Positions 35,031 to 46,080 of a stretch of 64,000 nucleotides of DNA are shown one piece after another. The notes below the pieces were generated by a model. That model was not told the DNA's origin and searched no databases. It saw nothing but the letters and a program-made list of their open reading frames with translations. Position numbers and translations under genes: made by a program. The first letter of the stretch is position 1; every line of letters begins with the position of its first letter. Origin of the DNA: Lepidonotus clava (taxonomy: Eukaryota > Annelida > Polychaeta > Phyllodocida > Polynoidae); contig OW387146.1 in assembly GCA_936440205.1 (NCBI GenBank), forward strand, positions 27,838,458 to 27,902,457, written 5' to 3'.

Positions 35031-35287
35031 GGTACCTGGCCCACCTGTAGTAGGAGCTTCAGGTGTGGGTAAAGTATATAGGTACCTGGCCCACCTGTAG
35101 TAGGAGCTTCAGGTGTGGGTGAAGTATAAAGGTACCTGGACGACCTGTAGTAGGAGCTTCAGGTGTGGGTGAAGTATATAGGTACCTGGCCCACCTGTAG
35201 TAGGAGCTTCAGGTGTGGGTGTAGTGTAAAGGTACCTGGGCAACCTGTAGTAGGAACGTCAGGTGTGGGTGAAGTATAGGTAACTGG
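35031..35287. repeat. 50-bp tandem repeat, 5 copies
   Basis: Five units begin GGTACCTGG(C/G/A)C and contain CACCTGTAGTAGGAGCTTCA then GGTGTGGGTGAAGTATA. The last unit is shorter and more diverged. It is not coding. Confidence 0.93.
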
Positions 35288-35775
35288 CCCACAGCTGAGG
35301 CAATAGTACAGTTGGGGGTAACACACCATTGGGTGCAGGGCTGACAATGCAACGTATGAACAATGGGGGGTCCACTTCCGACATATACGTGGGTTATTAG
35401 GAGGATTTGGTTGATAGCTCAATACAATCCATTGTATCTCTTTTTTTCTTACACTTTCCTACAATGTAATATTTGGTTCTTTTATAGCGTCAATTAGAAT
35501 AAATCATTGGTTGCGTACAGTATCACTTAAGTTTCCCATATTTTAGACGACCACAATCACTTTGTAATGTTACTTTCCGTGCCTACCCGGACGAAGTAAG
35601 CCGCCCCTCCCTGTTGGGCCGGAAGTGCCGTCTACTCCGCCCGGCGACAGGCGAGAGGCTAGCCGGAAACAGACCACTCGGCGTCTTCCAGTCTCCGGCC
35701 ACCTTCCGGGGGGAGGGTGGGGGGCAGGTAGGTAGCACTGCCCTCCAGTGGGTGCATGAGTTAGTTGTAAAAAGA
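35288..35775. other. spacer with ETS-type GC-rich patch
   Basis: CCGGAAGTG (35619-35627), CCGGAAAC (about 35661) and CTTCCGG (about 35703) in a CpG-rich patch at 35590-35730 resemble ETS-factor sites of a promoter. No exon was recognised next to it. Confidence 0.35.
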
Positions 35776-36125
35776 GGTTATAAAAAGAGAATGGACACCA
35801 CTTGCCACAACAGTCTCAGTACCTGTGAATAGAAGCCACTTGCCACAACAGTCTCATTACCTTGAATAGAAGCCACTTGCCACAAGTCTCAATACCTTGA
35901 ATAGAAGCCACTTGCCACAAGACTCAATACCTTGAATAGAAGCCACTTGCCACAAGTCTCAATACCTTGAATAGAAGCCACTTGCCACAACAGTCTCAGT
36001 ACCTGTGAATAGAAGCCACTTGCCACAACAGACTCAATACCTTGAATAGAAGCCACTTGCCACAAGTCTCAATACCTTGAATAGAAGCCACTTGCTACAG
36101 TATGATCAGTGCCTGTGAATAGAAC
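35776..36125. repeat. 33-38-bp tandem repeat
   Basis: About ten units of GAATAGAAGCCACTTGCCAC followed by A(ACA)GTCTCA(A/G)TACCT(GT). Unit length varies through presence or absence of ACA and GT. Confidence 0.9.
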
Positions 36126-36163
36126 CGCGTCCTATACTAATATCAACCCATATTTTAATGCAG

Positions 36164-36289
36164 TGTCAACGCGACCAGACCCTGGCAAGGTCTCAATATG
36201 CAAATTTCCTCCCTCACGCCGACGCAGTGGCAGGCCTTCCCATGATCCCCTTGGTGCAGACTTCCGGTGGTGACAAACAGTCGCCATGA
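36164..36289 (+). CDS. candidate terminal exon
   Basis: An acceptor (CCATATTTTAATGCAG) precedes 41 open codons starting CQRDQTLARSQYANFLPHAD and ending in TGA at 36287. AATAAA follows at about 36548. The opposite strand over 36155-36427 has a 90-codon ATG frame starting MCIGLENDLEKEYQIGAGC, which looks equally protein-like, so the strand is uncertain. Neither product is recognised. Confidence 0.22.
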   Translation, partial: CQRDQTLARSQYANFLPHADAVAGLPMIPLVQTSGGDKQSP

Positions 36290-37431
36290 TGGTGATCGTT
36301 GAATAATGCATGGGGCAGAGTGGTGGAATGTACGCTGCTTGGCAACAGCCGCCAACAGATACACTTCCTGGCAACCTGCTCCAATTTGGTATTCCTTTTC
36401 CAAATCATTTTCTAGTCCAATACACATTTACATGTTTTCCATTATATATCTCAGTACTGCAAAACACTTTTAAGTAAAATGCCAAAAGTACATTCAGTTA
36501 ATGTGTATTTGCACTTAATTTCCTAACATATTGAAACATTTGCAAAAAAATAAATGACCAAAGAATTAAACGGCCAACGTCCTTCACATGGATCAATCAC
36601 CAACTGCAGTGGACGTGATATAGCGGATGGGTAGACTTGCAAATGTCACTGAATTATGATTGATTGCAACATTTGGCCTTGTTATAAGGGAGGTAATCAT
36701 GGAGACACAATACAGCTGGGACTGGTTATAGTGTTATTGAGGGGCTGTGCCAAAACAGGGAAGGGACCGAGACTAGTCTACTTATGGACATTAGGATATG
36801 AGTAGGGAAACAGTGACCACTGGTAGACAATTGACGTAGTCTCGGAGTACAGTCACTGAGTGTGGGCCAATCAATGAATGTCAGATTAATGAATAGCTAT
36901 AGAACAGAGTAAGACTAGAAAAAGGCCTAGACTGGAGGGAAGGCAAGCACTATTGGTAACATTTTATGTAATCTAGCAGAAGACAGACTTATTAATTGGT
37001 TAATTCTCCCTACCATGGATGGCTGACTTAAAGTATTTTAAGCACCTGCAAGCTAATTAATACTGATTCTGACGACAAAGTCCCTAGGAAAACATGAATA
37101 CTAACTTGAAAAATAATGAGGGCTAATTTTTCAAAATGTTAATCTGTAAATGATAATATAATTCATGAAAATGTCTATACTAAAGCATTGGGTTTTGCCG
37201 ACATATTATCCAGCATACATCATGTTTTAGGCTAGTGTGCAGGTAAAACTCAAGAAACTGGTTATCTGTCATTGGGAGAATTGAGGATGTAAAACAATAC
37301 TTTATACCACTACTTAGCCAATGGAATATACGGGACAAAGCTAAACACAAGGGTCTGTGAATGGATGACAATTCAGTGATCAAACAAAAGAATTTCAACA
37401 GGTTGGTTTGCAAGAAGCCTCAAGACTGGTC
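36290..37431. other. spacer, nothing firm
   Basis: AT-rich unique sequence with no supported gene or repeat. Confidence 0.5.
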
Positions 37432-40212
37432 ACCTTGCCTAGGGGGCCCAGACAGGTAAGAGGCCCCTGGTCACCTTACCTAGGGGGCCCAGACAGGTGA
37501 GAGGCCCCTGGTCACCTTACCTAGGGGGCCCAGACAGGTGCGAGGCCTCTGGTCACCTTACCTAGGGGGCCCAGACAGGTGAGACGCCCCTGGTCACCTT
37601 ACATAGGGGGCCCAGACAGGTGAGAGGCCACTGATCACCTTACGTAGGGGGCCCAGACAGGTGAGAGGCCTCTGGTCCCCTTACATAGGGGGCCCAGACA
37701 GGTGAGAGGCCCCTGGTCACCTTACCTAGGGGGCCCAGACAGGTGAGAGGCCCCTGGTCACCTTACCTAGGGGACCCAGACAGGTGAGAGGCCACTAGTC
37801 ACCTTATCTAGGGGGACCAAGACAGGTGAGAGGCCACTGGTCACCTTACCTAGGGGGCCCAATCAGGTGAGAGGCCACTGATCACCTTACCTAGGGGACC
37901 CAGACAGGTGAGATGCCCCTGGTCACCTTATCTAGGGGGCCCAGACAGGTGAGAGGCCTCTGGTCACCTTACCTAGGGAGCCCAGACAGGTGAGAGGCCT
38001 CTGGTCACCTTACCTAGGGGGCCCAGACAGGTGAGAGGCCACTAGTCACCTTATCTAGGGGGCCCAGACAGGTGAGAGGCCACTAGTCACCTTACCTAGG
38101 GGGCCTAGACAGGTGAGAGGCCACTGGTCACCTTACCTAGGGGGCCCAGACAGGTGAGAGGCCACTGCTCACCTTACCTAGGGGGCCTAGACAGGTGAGA
38201 GGCCCCTGGTCACCTTACATAGATGGCCAAGACAGGTGAGAGGCCTCTGGTCACCTTACCTAGAGGGCCCGCCAGGTGAGAGGCCTCTGGTCACCTTACA
38301 TAGGGGGCCCAGACAGGTAACCGGCCACTGGTCACCTTACCTAGAGGGCCCGCCAGGTGAGAGGCCTCTGGTCACCTTACCTAGGGGGCCCAGACAGGTG
38401 AGAGGCCCCTGGTCACCTTACCTAGGGGGCCCAGACAGGTGAGAGGCCCCTGGTCACCTTACATAGGTGGCCCAGACAGGTGAGAGGCCTCTAGTCACCT
38501 TACCTAGAGGACCCGCCAGGTGAGAGGCCTCTGGTCACCTTACATAGGGGGCCCAGACAGGTGAGAGGCCCCTGGTCACCTTACCTAGGGGGCCCAGACA
38601 GGTGAGAGGCCACTGGTCACCTTACCTAGGGGGCCCAGACAGGTGAGAGGCCCCTGGTCACCTTATCTAGGGGACCAAGACAGGTGAGAGGCCACTGGTC
38701 ACCTTACCTAGGGGACCCAGACAGGTGAGAGGCCCCTGGTCACCTTACCTAGGGGGCCCAGACAGGTGAGAGGCCACTAGTCACCTTATTTAGGGGACCA
38801 AGACAGGTGAGAGGTCCCTGGTCACCTTACCTAGGGGGCCAAGACAGGTGAGAGGCCCCTGGTCACCTTACCTAGGGGGCCCAGACGGGTGAGAGGCCAC
38901 TGGTCACCTTACCTAGGGGGCCCAGACAGGTGAGAGGCCCCTGGTCACCTTACCTTGGGGCCCAGACAGGTGAGAGGCCCCTGGTCACCTTACCTAGGGG
39001 GCCCAGACAGGTGAGAGGCCACTGGTCACCTTACCTAGGGGGCCTAGACAGGTGAGAGGCCCCTGGTCACCTTACATAGATGGTCAAGACAGGTGAGAGG
39101 CCTCTGGTCACCTTACCTAGAGGGCCCGCTAGGTGAGAGTCCTCTGGTCACCTTACATAGGGGGCCCAGACAGGTAAGAGGCCTCTGGTCACCTTACCTA
39201 GAGGACCCGCCAGGTGAGAGGCCTCTGGTCACCTTACATAGGGGGCCCAGACAGGTGAGAGGCCTCCCCACTGGTCACCTTACCTAGGGGACCCAGACAG
39301 GTGAGAGGCCCCTGGTCACCTTACCTAGGGGGCCCAGACAGGTGAGAGGCTCCTGATCACCTTACCTAGGGGACCCAGACAGGTGAGAGGCCCCTGGTCA
39401 CCTTACCTAGGGGGCCCAGACAGGTGAGAGGCCACTAGTCACCTTATTTAGGGGACCAAGACAGGTGAGAGGCCCCTGGTCACCTTACCTAGGGGGCCCA
39501 GACAGGTGAGAGGCCTCTGGTCACCTTAGCTAGGGGGCCCAGACAGGTGAGAGGCCACTAGTCACCTTATCTAGGGGGCCCAGACGGGTGAGAGGCCTCT
39601 GGTCACCTTACCTAGGGGGCCCAGACAGGTTAGAGGCCACTGGTCACCTTACCTAGGGGGCCCAGACAGGTGAGAGGCCTCTGGTCACCTTACCTAGGGG
39701 GCCCAGACAGGTGAGAGGCCCCTGGTTACCTTACATAGGGGGCCCAGACAGGTGAGAGGCCACTAGTCACCTTATTTAGGAGACCAAGACAGGTGAGAGG
39801 CCTCTGGTCACCTTACCTAGGGGGCCTAGACAGGTGAGAGGCCCCTGGTCACCTTACCTAGGGGGCCCAGACAGGTGAGAGGCCACTAGTCACCTTATTT
39901 AGGGGACCAAGACAGGTGAAAGGCCACTGGTCACCTTACCTAGGGGGCCCAGACAGGTGAGAGGCCCCTGGTCACCTTACCTAGGGGGCCCAGACAGGTG
40001 AGAGGCCACTAGTCACCTTATTTAGGGAACCAAGACAGGTGAAAGGCCACTGGTCACCTTACCTAGGGGGCCTAGACAGGTGGGAGGCCCCTGGTCACCT
40101 TACCTAGGGGACCCAGACAGGTGAGAGGCCTCTGGTCACCTTACCTAGGGGGCCCAGACAGGTGAGAGGCCACTGGTCACCTTACATAGGGGGCCCAGAC
40201 AGGTGAGAGGCC
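37432..40212. repeat. 41-bp minisatellite with splice-donor motifs
   Basis: About 68 units of GGTCACCTTACCTAGGGGGC followed by CCAGACAGGTGAGAGGCC(C/A/T)CT. Most units contain CAG|GTGAGA on the plus strand and TAG|GTAAGG on the minus strand, both close to the animal 5' splice-site consensus. A shorter variant has GGGCCCGCCAGGTGAG. A larger block is repeated near 38200-38560 and 39070-39260. It is not coding. Confidence 0.96.
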
Positions 40213-40689
40213 TGTGAGGTGGGTCTGGAATAGCGAAAATCCTGAATATAGATGGCTGGTTGGAAAAAAATATGTAAATTGATAACTCTGTGGTCATGGT
40301 ACAGACCAAAACAACTCAGACAATAATTAACATGAAATACGAACCAATGCCTAGATCATGAATAGTTGATGAAAGCTATCATGACGACTGAGAGGCACGA
40401 CCCCAAAGGAAGTTGGTGTGGGATTATCTTGCAACACGGTCTGACTTCGCGGAGTAAACAGACCTCATGTTTAGACACTGAGACCCTGTGGGGAACTTAA
40501 TAGAACAAAGCCAAGGGGTGGATAGAAGAAAAGGAGGTGAAGAGCTCCCCCTCAGTAAACAAACATGGGCGTATTATGGTGTAAGAACATGTCACCTGCG
40601 GCTCGTACGGACATGCGCACCCTGACCCGGACATCATGACCTCCACAGAGACTGACCTTGAGGCCGACCATTGACCTTGGTAGGAAAGG
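40213..40689. other. spacer, nothing firm
   Basis: Unique sequence. The last 100 bases are GC-rich, with TGCGCA and repeated TGACCTTG motifs, leading into the ATG at 40690. Confidence 0.4.
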
Positions 40690-40737
40690 ATGCCGTTGAC
40701 GGAGGATGAGAGGTCACCGGAAGTACTGGGTCACGTG
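40690..40737 (+). CDS. candidate first coding exon
   Basis: ATG at 40690 has A at -3 and gives 16 codons (MPLTEDERSPEVLGHV) ending exactly at a consensus donor, GTG|GTAAGG, at 40738 (phase 0). The same bases include an ETS site ACCGGAAGT and an E-box CACGTG, so the stretch may instead be regulatory. An upstream ATG in a short frame (MTSTETDLEADH) ends at about 40674. No protein is recognised. Confidence 0.25.
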
Positions 40738-40935
40738 GTAAGGGGTGTTGCTGGGGGGTGCCGATGTAGCATGTCAAATTTAAGAAATTGCAATATCCCC
40801 TGTTGTGATATATTGAATGTTCATGTCGATTTTAATAGTTGTCCATGTCCCGTGTCGAATCTAATAAAAGCCTATGTTTTGTCGCTTTTTTTTGTCTTCA
40901 TGTCACTGAGGTTCGTGTTGCAGGTCGATTTTAAG

Positions 40936-41280
40936 TGGAAGGGGGAAGCGGCAGGGGGGCAGGGGGTAGCAGCGGTGGGCAGGGGACAGGGGGAAGCGTC
41001 AGGGGACAGGGGGAAGCGTCAGGGGACAGGAGGAAGCGGACAAGGGACAGGAGGAAATGGCAGGGGGCAGGGAGAGGCAGCAGGGGACAGGTGAGGGGGC
41101 AGGGGGCAAAGGAAAGTGGCAGGGGGCAGCAGCAGTGGGCAGGGGGAAGCGGCAGGGGTCAGGGGTCAGGGGTCAGGGGTAGGGAGGCAGGGGGAAGCGG
41201 CAGGGGGCCAGGGGGGAAGAAGCAGGGGGCAGGGGGAAGCGGCAGGGGGAAGAGGGAAGCAGCAGGGGGCAGGGGTATGT
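40936..41280. repeat. G-rich irregular tandem repeat
   Basis: Variable units of GGGGGAAGCGGCAGGGG(G/A)CAG. The G runs are dense enough for possible G-quadruplex structure. The plus-strand open frames here are artefacts of composition. Confidence 0.85.
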
Positions 41281-41344
41281 GGCAGCCCTGTTTCTCCTCT
41301 CAATCTCTTATCTCATGCGTTAAGGTGCCCAAAATGACGACCTC

Positions 41345-41503
41345 CAGCGACGGATTTAGGGGGGTGCGCCAGGGGCGCCCCCCCCCCTCTATTTTTGGCA
41401 AAATATTGATTTTTTTAATGTAAAACTCCGAGACCTAGAGGGTCCAGAGGAAAATCTTACAATAGGGCGCCCCCCCTTTTGAGAATCTCTGTATCCGCCC
41501 CTG
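41345..41503. mobile_element. short MITE, 5-bp TSD family
   Basis: A 159-bp element starting CAGCGACGGATTTAG and ending GTATCCGCCCCTG, flanked by exact ACCTC duplications (41340-41344 and 41504-41508). Same family as 3202 and 9018. The interior has GGGGGGTGCG and CCCCCCCC runs facing each other. No transposase is encoded. Confidence 0.8.
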
Positions 41504-41570
41504 ACCTCGTGTGTATAAATCTGTTTATAACTCTAGCCCTTGATACACGAGGTCGGCATCTGGAAACAAG

Positions 41571-42338
41571 TATACACGAGGATAGAAATCAACCTCGTGT
41601 TAACAGGTTGGGGATACTACTGAAAAACGGGACGTCCTGAAAAAACGGGACGTCCTGAAATAACAGGCAATTATGAAAAAGTGTAATATCTAATTATCCT
41701 AGATGAAATGATACATGAATAATACACGAGACAGACATGAAATAATACTTCTACATATGCAAACTGCAAAAAATATGAAATTCTGCATTTAACATGAATT
41801 TAATAACACTTTCCATTTTGACAAATACATAAATAATAATTTCATAATTAATATTTTTACATACATAAAAATGCTCAGAAAATGAGGAGTTTGCTAAATT
41901 CAAGAATTATATATAATGAAAGTACACATCTTTTCCATCAAAATGATCGTTGCATTTTCATATTCTATCGTTGCATTTTTTTTATATTGATTTTTATTTT
42001 TTAAAAGTTACAAAAATCATACCAAGAAAACGGTCCGTCCTGAAATAACAGGACGGTTTTGTGATCCGTTATTACAGGACGTCCCGTTTTTTCAGACAGA
42101 CTTTTAAAAACCATTAAAACAGTTATTGTAATGATGGGATTCAGTTCTAATTTGACCAAATAATTGTCTGTCATGTAGGGTCATATTTTGAATTTGAAAA
42201 AATAAAAATGGAATGTTTTGAAATGATTTACAGGGTTGTGTCCTGAAAAAACGGGACGTCCCGTTTTTCCCGTCGTAGCCCCAACCTGGTTAAAGTGGTA
42301 TGTCAGATTTGAACGAGGTCGATTTCACCTCGTGTATA
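41571..42338. mobile_element. foldback/MITE element with GGGACGTCC arms
   Basis: The left end TATACACGAGG and right end CCTCGTGTATA are perfect inverted repeats flanked by AAG on both sides (41568-41570 and 42339-42341), a possible 3-bp target duplication. Further in, matching arms contain ATCAACCTCGTG / CGAGGTCGATTT, CAGGTTGGGG / CCCCAACCTGG, and AAAACGGGACGTCC / GGACGTCCCGTTTT. A 22-bp perfect palindrome centred on ACGT lies at 42247-42268. The centre is AT-rich and has no open frame. It is non-autonomous, and the transposon class is uncertain. Confidence 0.68.
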
Positions 42339-42524
42339 AAGACGGTAGCTTTGGAGGGCACGGCACGGGCCGAGGTTCAGCTTCGCCCGGCTGTTCGTGG
42401 TCGGTGGGTGCGTCACGGATGATTAGCGGTACTGGACCGGACCGGAAGGATCATGGCAGCGGCAGGTGGGGAGGGGAGGGGGGAGGGAGGGGGGAGGGGG
42501 GGGGGAGGGGGCTAGTGGAGCGCT

Positions 42525-42660
42525 TAGGCGAGTTCGAGATACCGCCCGGGTCATAAAATCGGGTTCCGGCGATGCATTGCGCGCGTATCTTTTAACATTG
42601 GTTTCCGTTTCCGCCGGAAGCCCGATTTCGGTCGACCAGGCGAGTAAACGAACTCGCCTA
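42525..42660. mobile_element. GC-rich imperfect hairpin, MITE-like
   Basis: The outer arms TAGGCGAGTTCG (42525-42536) and CGAACTCGCCTA (42649-42660) are exact inverted repeats. The inner arms AAATCGGGTTCCGGCG (42556-42571) and CGCCGGAAGCCCGATTT (42612-42628) pair with one bulge. The size suggests a short MITE, but no clear target duplication was found. A G-rich tract lies just upstream. Confidence 0.5.
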
Positions 42661-45191
42661 GTGGCACCACAGCTATTACCTCTTAAATTCCGGAGCGGGC
42701 CGACTCCTCAACCAATGGGATTTCATGACATAACAGGAGTAGGCTCAGTAAACAAAACTGACCAATGGGAATCAAGAATACCTACCATAGGTAGGGGTTG
42801 ACCACTCCAAAAGAGTGGGAATTTTGAGTAGCACGTCTCCACATAGGAGTGAGGATATACTGGTGCAATTGGAGGTAGAATGGACGGATGTAGCTGGATC
42901 TACCACAAAAACAGGTGTGCATGGTATGAAAAACAGTTTTCAATATACAGGTGGGTGTAATTTATGTGTGCACATTGTATTTTTTGTCCCAGAAGTTCAG
43001 TTCAGTTTGCCCCGGTAGTGAATGGGGCCGACTGCGTTGGTTCAGAGATGCAAGTTGTCCGTCTAAATACGGATTTCCGTAATTTTTGCTTTGACAAAAA
43101 GTTGTAGAAAGTGCCAACAATTTAGAAGGAAAATAGTTTTGTATTCAATTTAAGGTAACAGAAATTAAGAATATAATTATTACATTACACGTACGTATGA
43201 TTTGATTCAGTATAACTATAAGCGATTAAATACCGAAGAAAAGACTCCCTCTAGCCAGTCAACGTGCGACTAAGGAGGTAATCTGGTCTAGGGAAACCCT
43301 CAGTCGTTTTTTTCTGGGACAGCAAATACTCGTTTGCTTGGAGGAAAGTGGCGACAATAGTCAATAACTCCGCTGGAAAGCTAGGGCAATTCCGAATATA
43401 ATGGACCGCTTATCCTTGTCACTGATAAAAGGTCACCCTGCATGAGCATATGATTATGAATACTTGTAGGCACATAAAAAAATCTTATTTTCTAATTCTC
43501 TTTTAGTTAGTATGCAAGATATAGATGTGTAATTTGAAGGTGCGGAATATAAATAAAACCAGCTACAATGTGGTTATCTCATGCATGATATATTAATGTG
43601 CCGAACCCATTCCCTTTATGTTGAGCACCACACTCCTATATCCCAGACTTCGGTGCCGTGCAGTTAGTGTTTGGAAGTGAATGTTCCGCATAAACAAACA
43701 TTAGGGTGTTGCCCTCATCTAGCAGACGAAAACGTCAAGTTCCCGCCAAATTATACATAACATGTCCCTTTATCGGCCTCGGAGCAAACACAGGTGGCTG
43801 CAGGGTCGTCTTGCAGTCGTCATGACAACAGGATAGCGTCTGTTTCAACAAGATGGATAGCTCGGGCTTCAGAGGACAAACAAACGTCTTCAAAAAGACG
43901 AGTCGGGCCGACTGTATATTCCCTCTTTTTTCACAGAGACGCCATGTCCAATGTGTTTACTTAGGTTGTCACCTGACCAAGTGACTCAAGACTTTTACTT
44001 AAGCCAATCCAATTGAGACAGTTCGATTGGGTGCGCCAGCGCACGTCCGGCGCACGCCGCTATCCCACAATGCGTTGCATTTAGTACATAAGGTAATTAT
44101 TATGGGATGGCGGCGCACGCCGGCGCAGGTCAAACAAACTCACCTATTGACTGTATCGGCCACGTGACTGACATCTTTGTTCTCATTGGTCATATATATT
44201 AAGAGACTGACACCTAAAGGATCCACCTTTTCTATTTTAAGATAAGTGGTGAACCACTCACATGAAACATGATAAGGAGAAAGGCACTTCTATATACGTA
44301 GGGGCTAAAACAGATTAGTCAATTAAACATGTGAATTCACTGTTTTAATGGCAGGGAAGTCCATAGAGAGATTTTATAAAATATCAGAGGATGTAAGCAG
44401 CAACTCTCTCTGAGGTCCTGCTATCACTCACTTTATATATATATATATATATAATTGGGCCAGGCCCACGAATTGGGCACCAGTGGGTACAAATTGTATG
44501 TTCTAGTCATAGAACCCACAGAAATGCTTTGATAGTTTTCAAAGTTATATCAATGGATAGATCTCTTTGAAACGGATTTAAGGCGCTATACTTTTCCCTA
44601 CCAGCAATTAATATTTACGAATGAAGAAAAAACTTTGAAAAGTGCAAAAATGTCTTTTTCAAATGTTCAATTGTGAATAGTAACTCTTGTTTTTAACTAT
44701 TTGAAGCTAGAATTTGATTTGTTTACATATCGCATATAAACTGCCATATAAACAGGTGTCAGGTGTTTATGGGGGCAATTAGATCGTTCTTTGGCACTTT
44801 GTGTTAATCACACAACCCCTCCAATGTAAAAAAAAAAATCAAGGTTTTAACGTCAGATTGGGATTTGCAAGATTTGCAAGGTTGAAGAAGAAAACAAAAA
44901 TGTATCATTATTAAAGCATAGATATTGAGCAAAACGGTTTCCTAACAAATGCTATGCCAAAATTTCGACTCTACTAAAGAAGGTTTAAGGTACAAAAGTA
45001 TGTGGTAGAAATGAATGATTTAGCCTGTTTCTTTTTTATTTCAGTCTATTATTAATTTTCATAATCATAATAATATTTGACAGTTGATATCATTATTGCA
45101 TATATGCCAGCATTAATTGTAAAGATACAAATATCAATATCAATTCTGGCTGGATCCATTCATCACGATGCTGTGAGCTTTGAAACACTAT
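42661..45191. other. spacer with one hairpin, no gene
   Basis: No gene is supported. At about 44050-44135, GCACGCCGCTATCCCACAAT and TATGGGATGGCGGCGCACGC form an imperfect inverted repeat around a 30-base AT-rich loop. A short (TA)n lies at 44436-44452. Confidence 0.5.
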
Positions 45192-45464
45192 AGGCCATAT
45201 TCCACTATGGTATTAGCTTGCGGCACCATGAAAAGATGCAAGCAAACTGCTGCAAACTTGCTTGCAGTAAGGCGCCTCAATGTGGACTAGAGGTACTTGT
45301 GGCACTTGCCTGTGGTACTTGCCATTTTATTTTGGTTTTCTATGTTTTGCTTGCGGTACCAGATACCAACATGTTGGTACCTGAAATGCAAATTCCTTGC
45401 AACGGTTACAAAAAGGGACTGCAAATCCCACAAATGCTACCTACCACATAGTGGAATATAGCCT
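45192..45464. mobile_element. MITE-like element with 18-bp ends
   Basis: The left end AGGCCATATTCCACTATG and right end CATAGTGGAATATAGCCT are inverted with one mismatch. Flanks are TATA-like on the left and TTAA-like on the right, so the target duplication is unclear. The interior repeats GGTACTTG and TTGCGGTACC motifs. The 77-codon plus open frame inside is not called a gene. Confidence 0.68.
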
Positions 45465-45469
45465 TAAAC

Positions 45470-45700
45470 ATCATAACCCATCATTTTTCCGGTCCCCGTG
45501 GGATAGAATATAGGTCCCAGTAGCCCCTGCTGATCTTATAAGGCGATGATAGGGGGGACCCAGCAATGACCAAGTGGTTCTTTGGGTTCAATTCCTGGTT
45601 GGTGCTTGGTTCACTAAGGGATGATGGACAGCAAAAATAATTTCCAGGTTTTGATCCCCTGCTCTTTGCCCACCCTGTCACCTTCATTAATGCTATAGTG
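45470..45700 (+). repeat. possible decayed tRNA-derived repeat
   Basis: GGTTCAATTCC at 45585-45595 matches the Pol III B-box, preceded by AAGTGGTTCTTTG. A convincing A box and terminal stem are missing, so this may be a remnant of a SINE or a chance match. Confidence 0.25.
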
Positions 45701-45894
45701 AGACCTGTTGTTAAAACCGTTTTTTTGTTTCTTTGTCAATTGTACTGCTTACTTTCCTTATGATTGTTTAAATGTACATAATATATATTGAGATATATGC
45801 ACTTCAGGTAATATAGAGCTATAGCCCAGTATATTTGAAGCATTATATTAGGTAATTTCTTAATTCATTAAATACAATTTATTACTTTTTACAG

Positions 45895-46007
45895 ATTTCC
45901 CGCGACACCGTCTTCTCAAAACGTACCTTGAGCGCCAGCTGACTACCGACCCGGACATTCACCTAGAGAAAGGGAGGGTTCGGGGACTGCAGCAAGCGGG
46001 CAGCCAG
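45895..46007 (+). CDS. candidate internal exon
   Basis: An acceptor (ATTACTTTTTACAG) and donor (CAG|GTCAGT at 46008) bound 113 bases, of which only one frame is open. With one base from an upstream exon it reads (D)FPRHRLLKTYLERQLTTDPD and continues IHLEKGRVRGLQQAGSQ, ending at phase 0. The GC-rich codon use contrasts with AT-rich flanks, as expected of an exon. The charged, helix-prone sequence has no recognised domain. It may join 46081 (stop after 23 codons) or 48677, both phase 0. Confidence 0.42.
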
Positions 46008-46080
46008 GTCAGTCAATTACATTCCAGTTATATTCATTTTGGAATGTCTGAATTTACTTATTCTACTTTTGGGATTTCAG

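Noticed and set aside
37432-40212. CRISPR-like array because of the regular unit
   Set aside because: There are no distinct spacers between repeats. The whole unit repeats, the genome is animal and no cas genes are present.
45218-45451. 77-codon plus open frame, cysteine-rich
   Set aside because: It lies within the inverted-repeat element 45192-45464 and has no homology signal.
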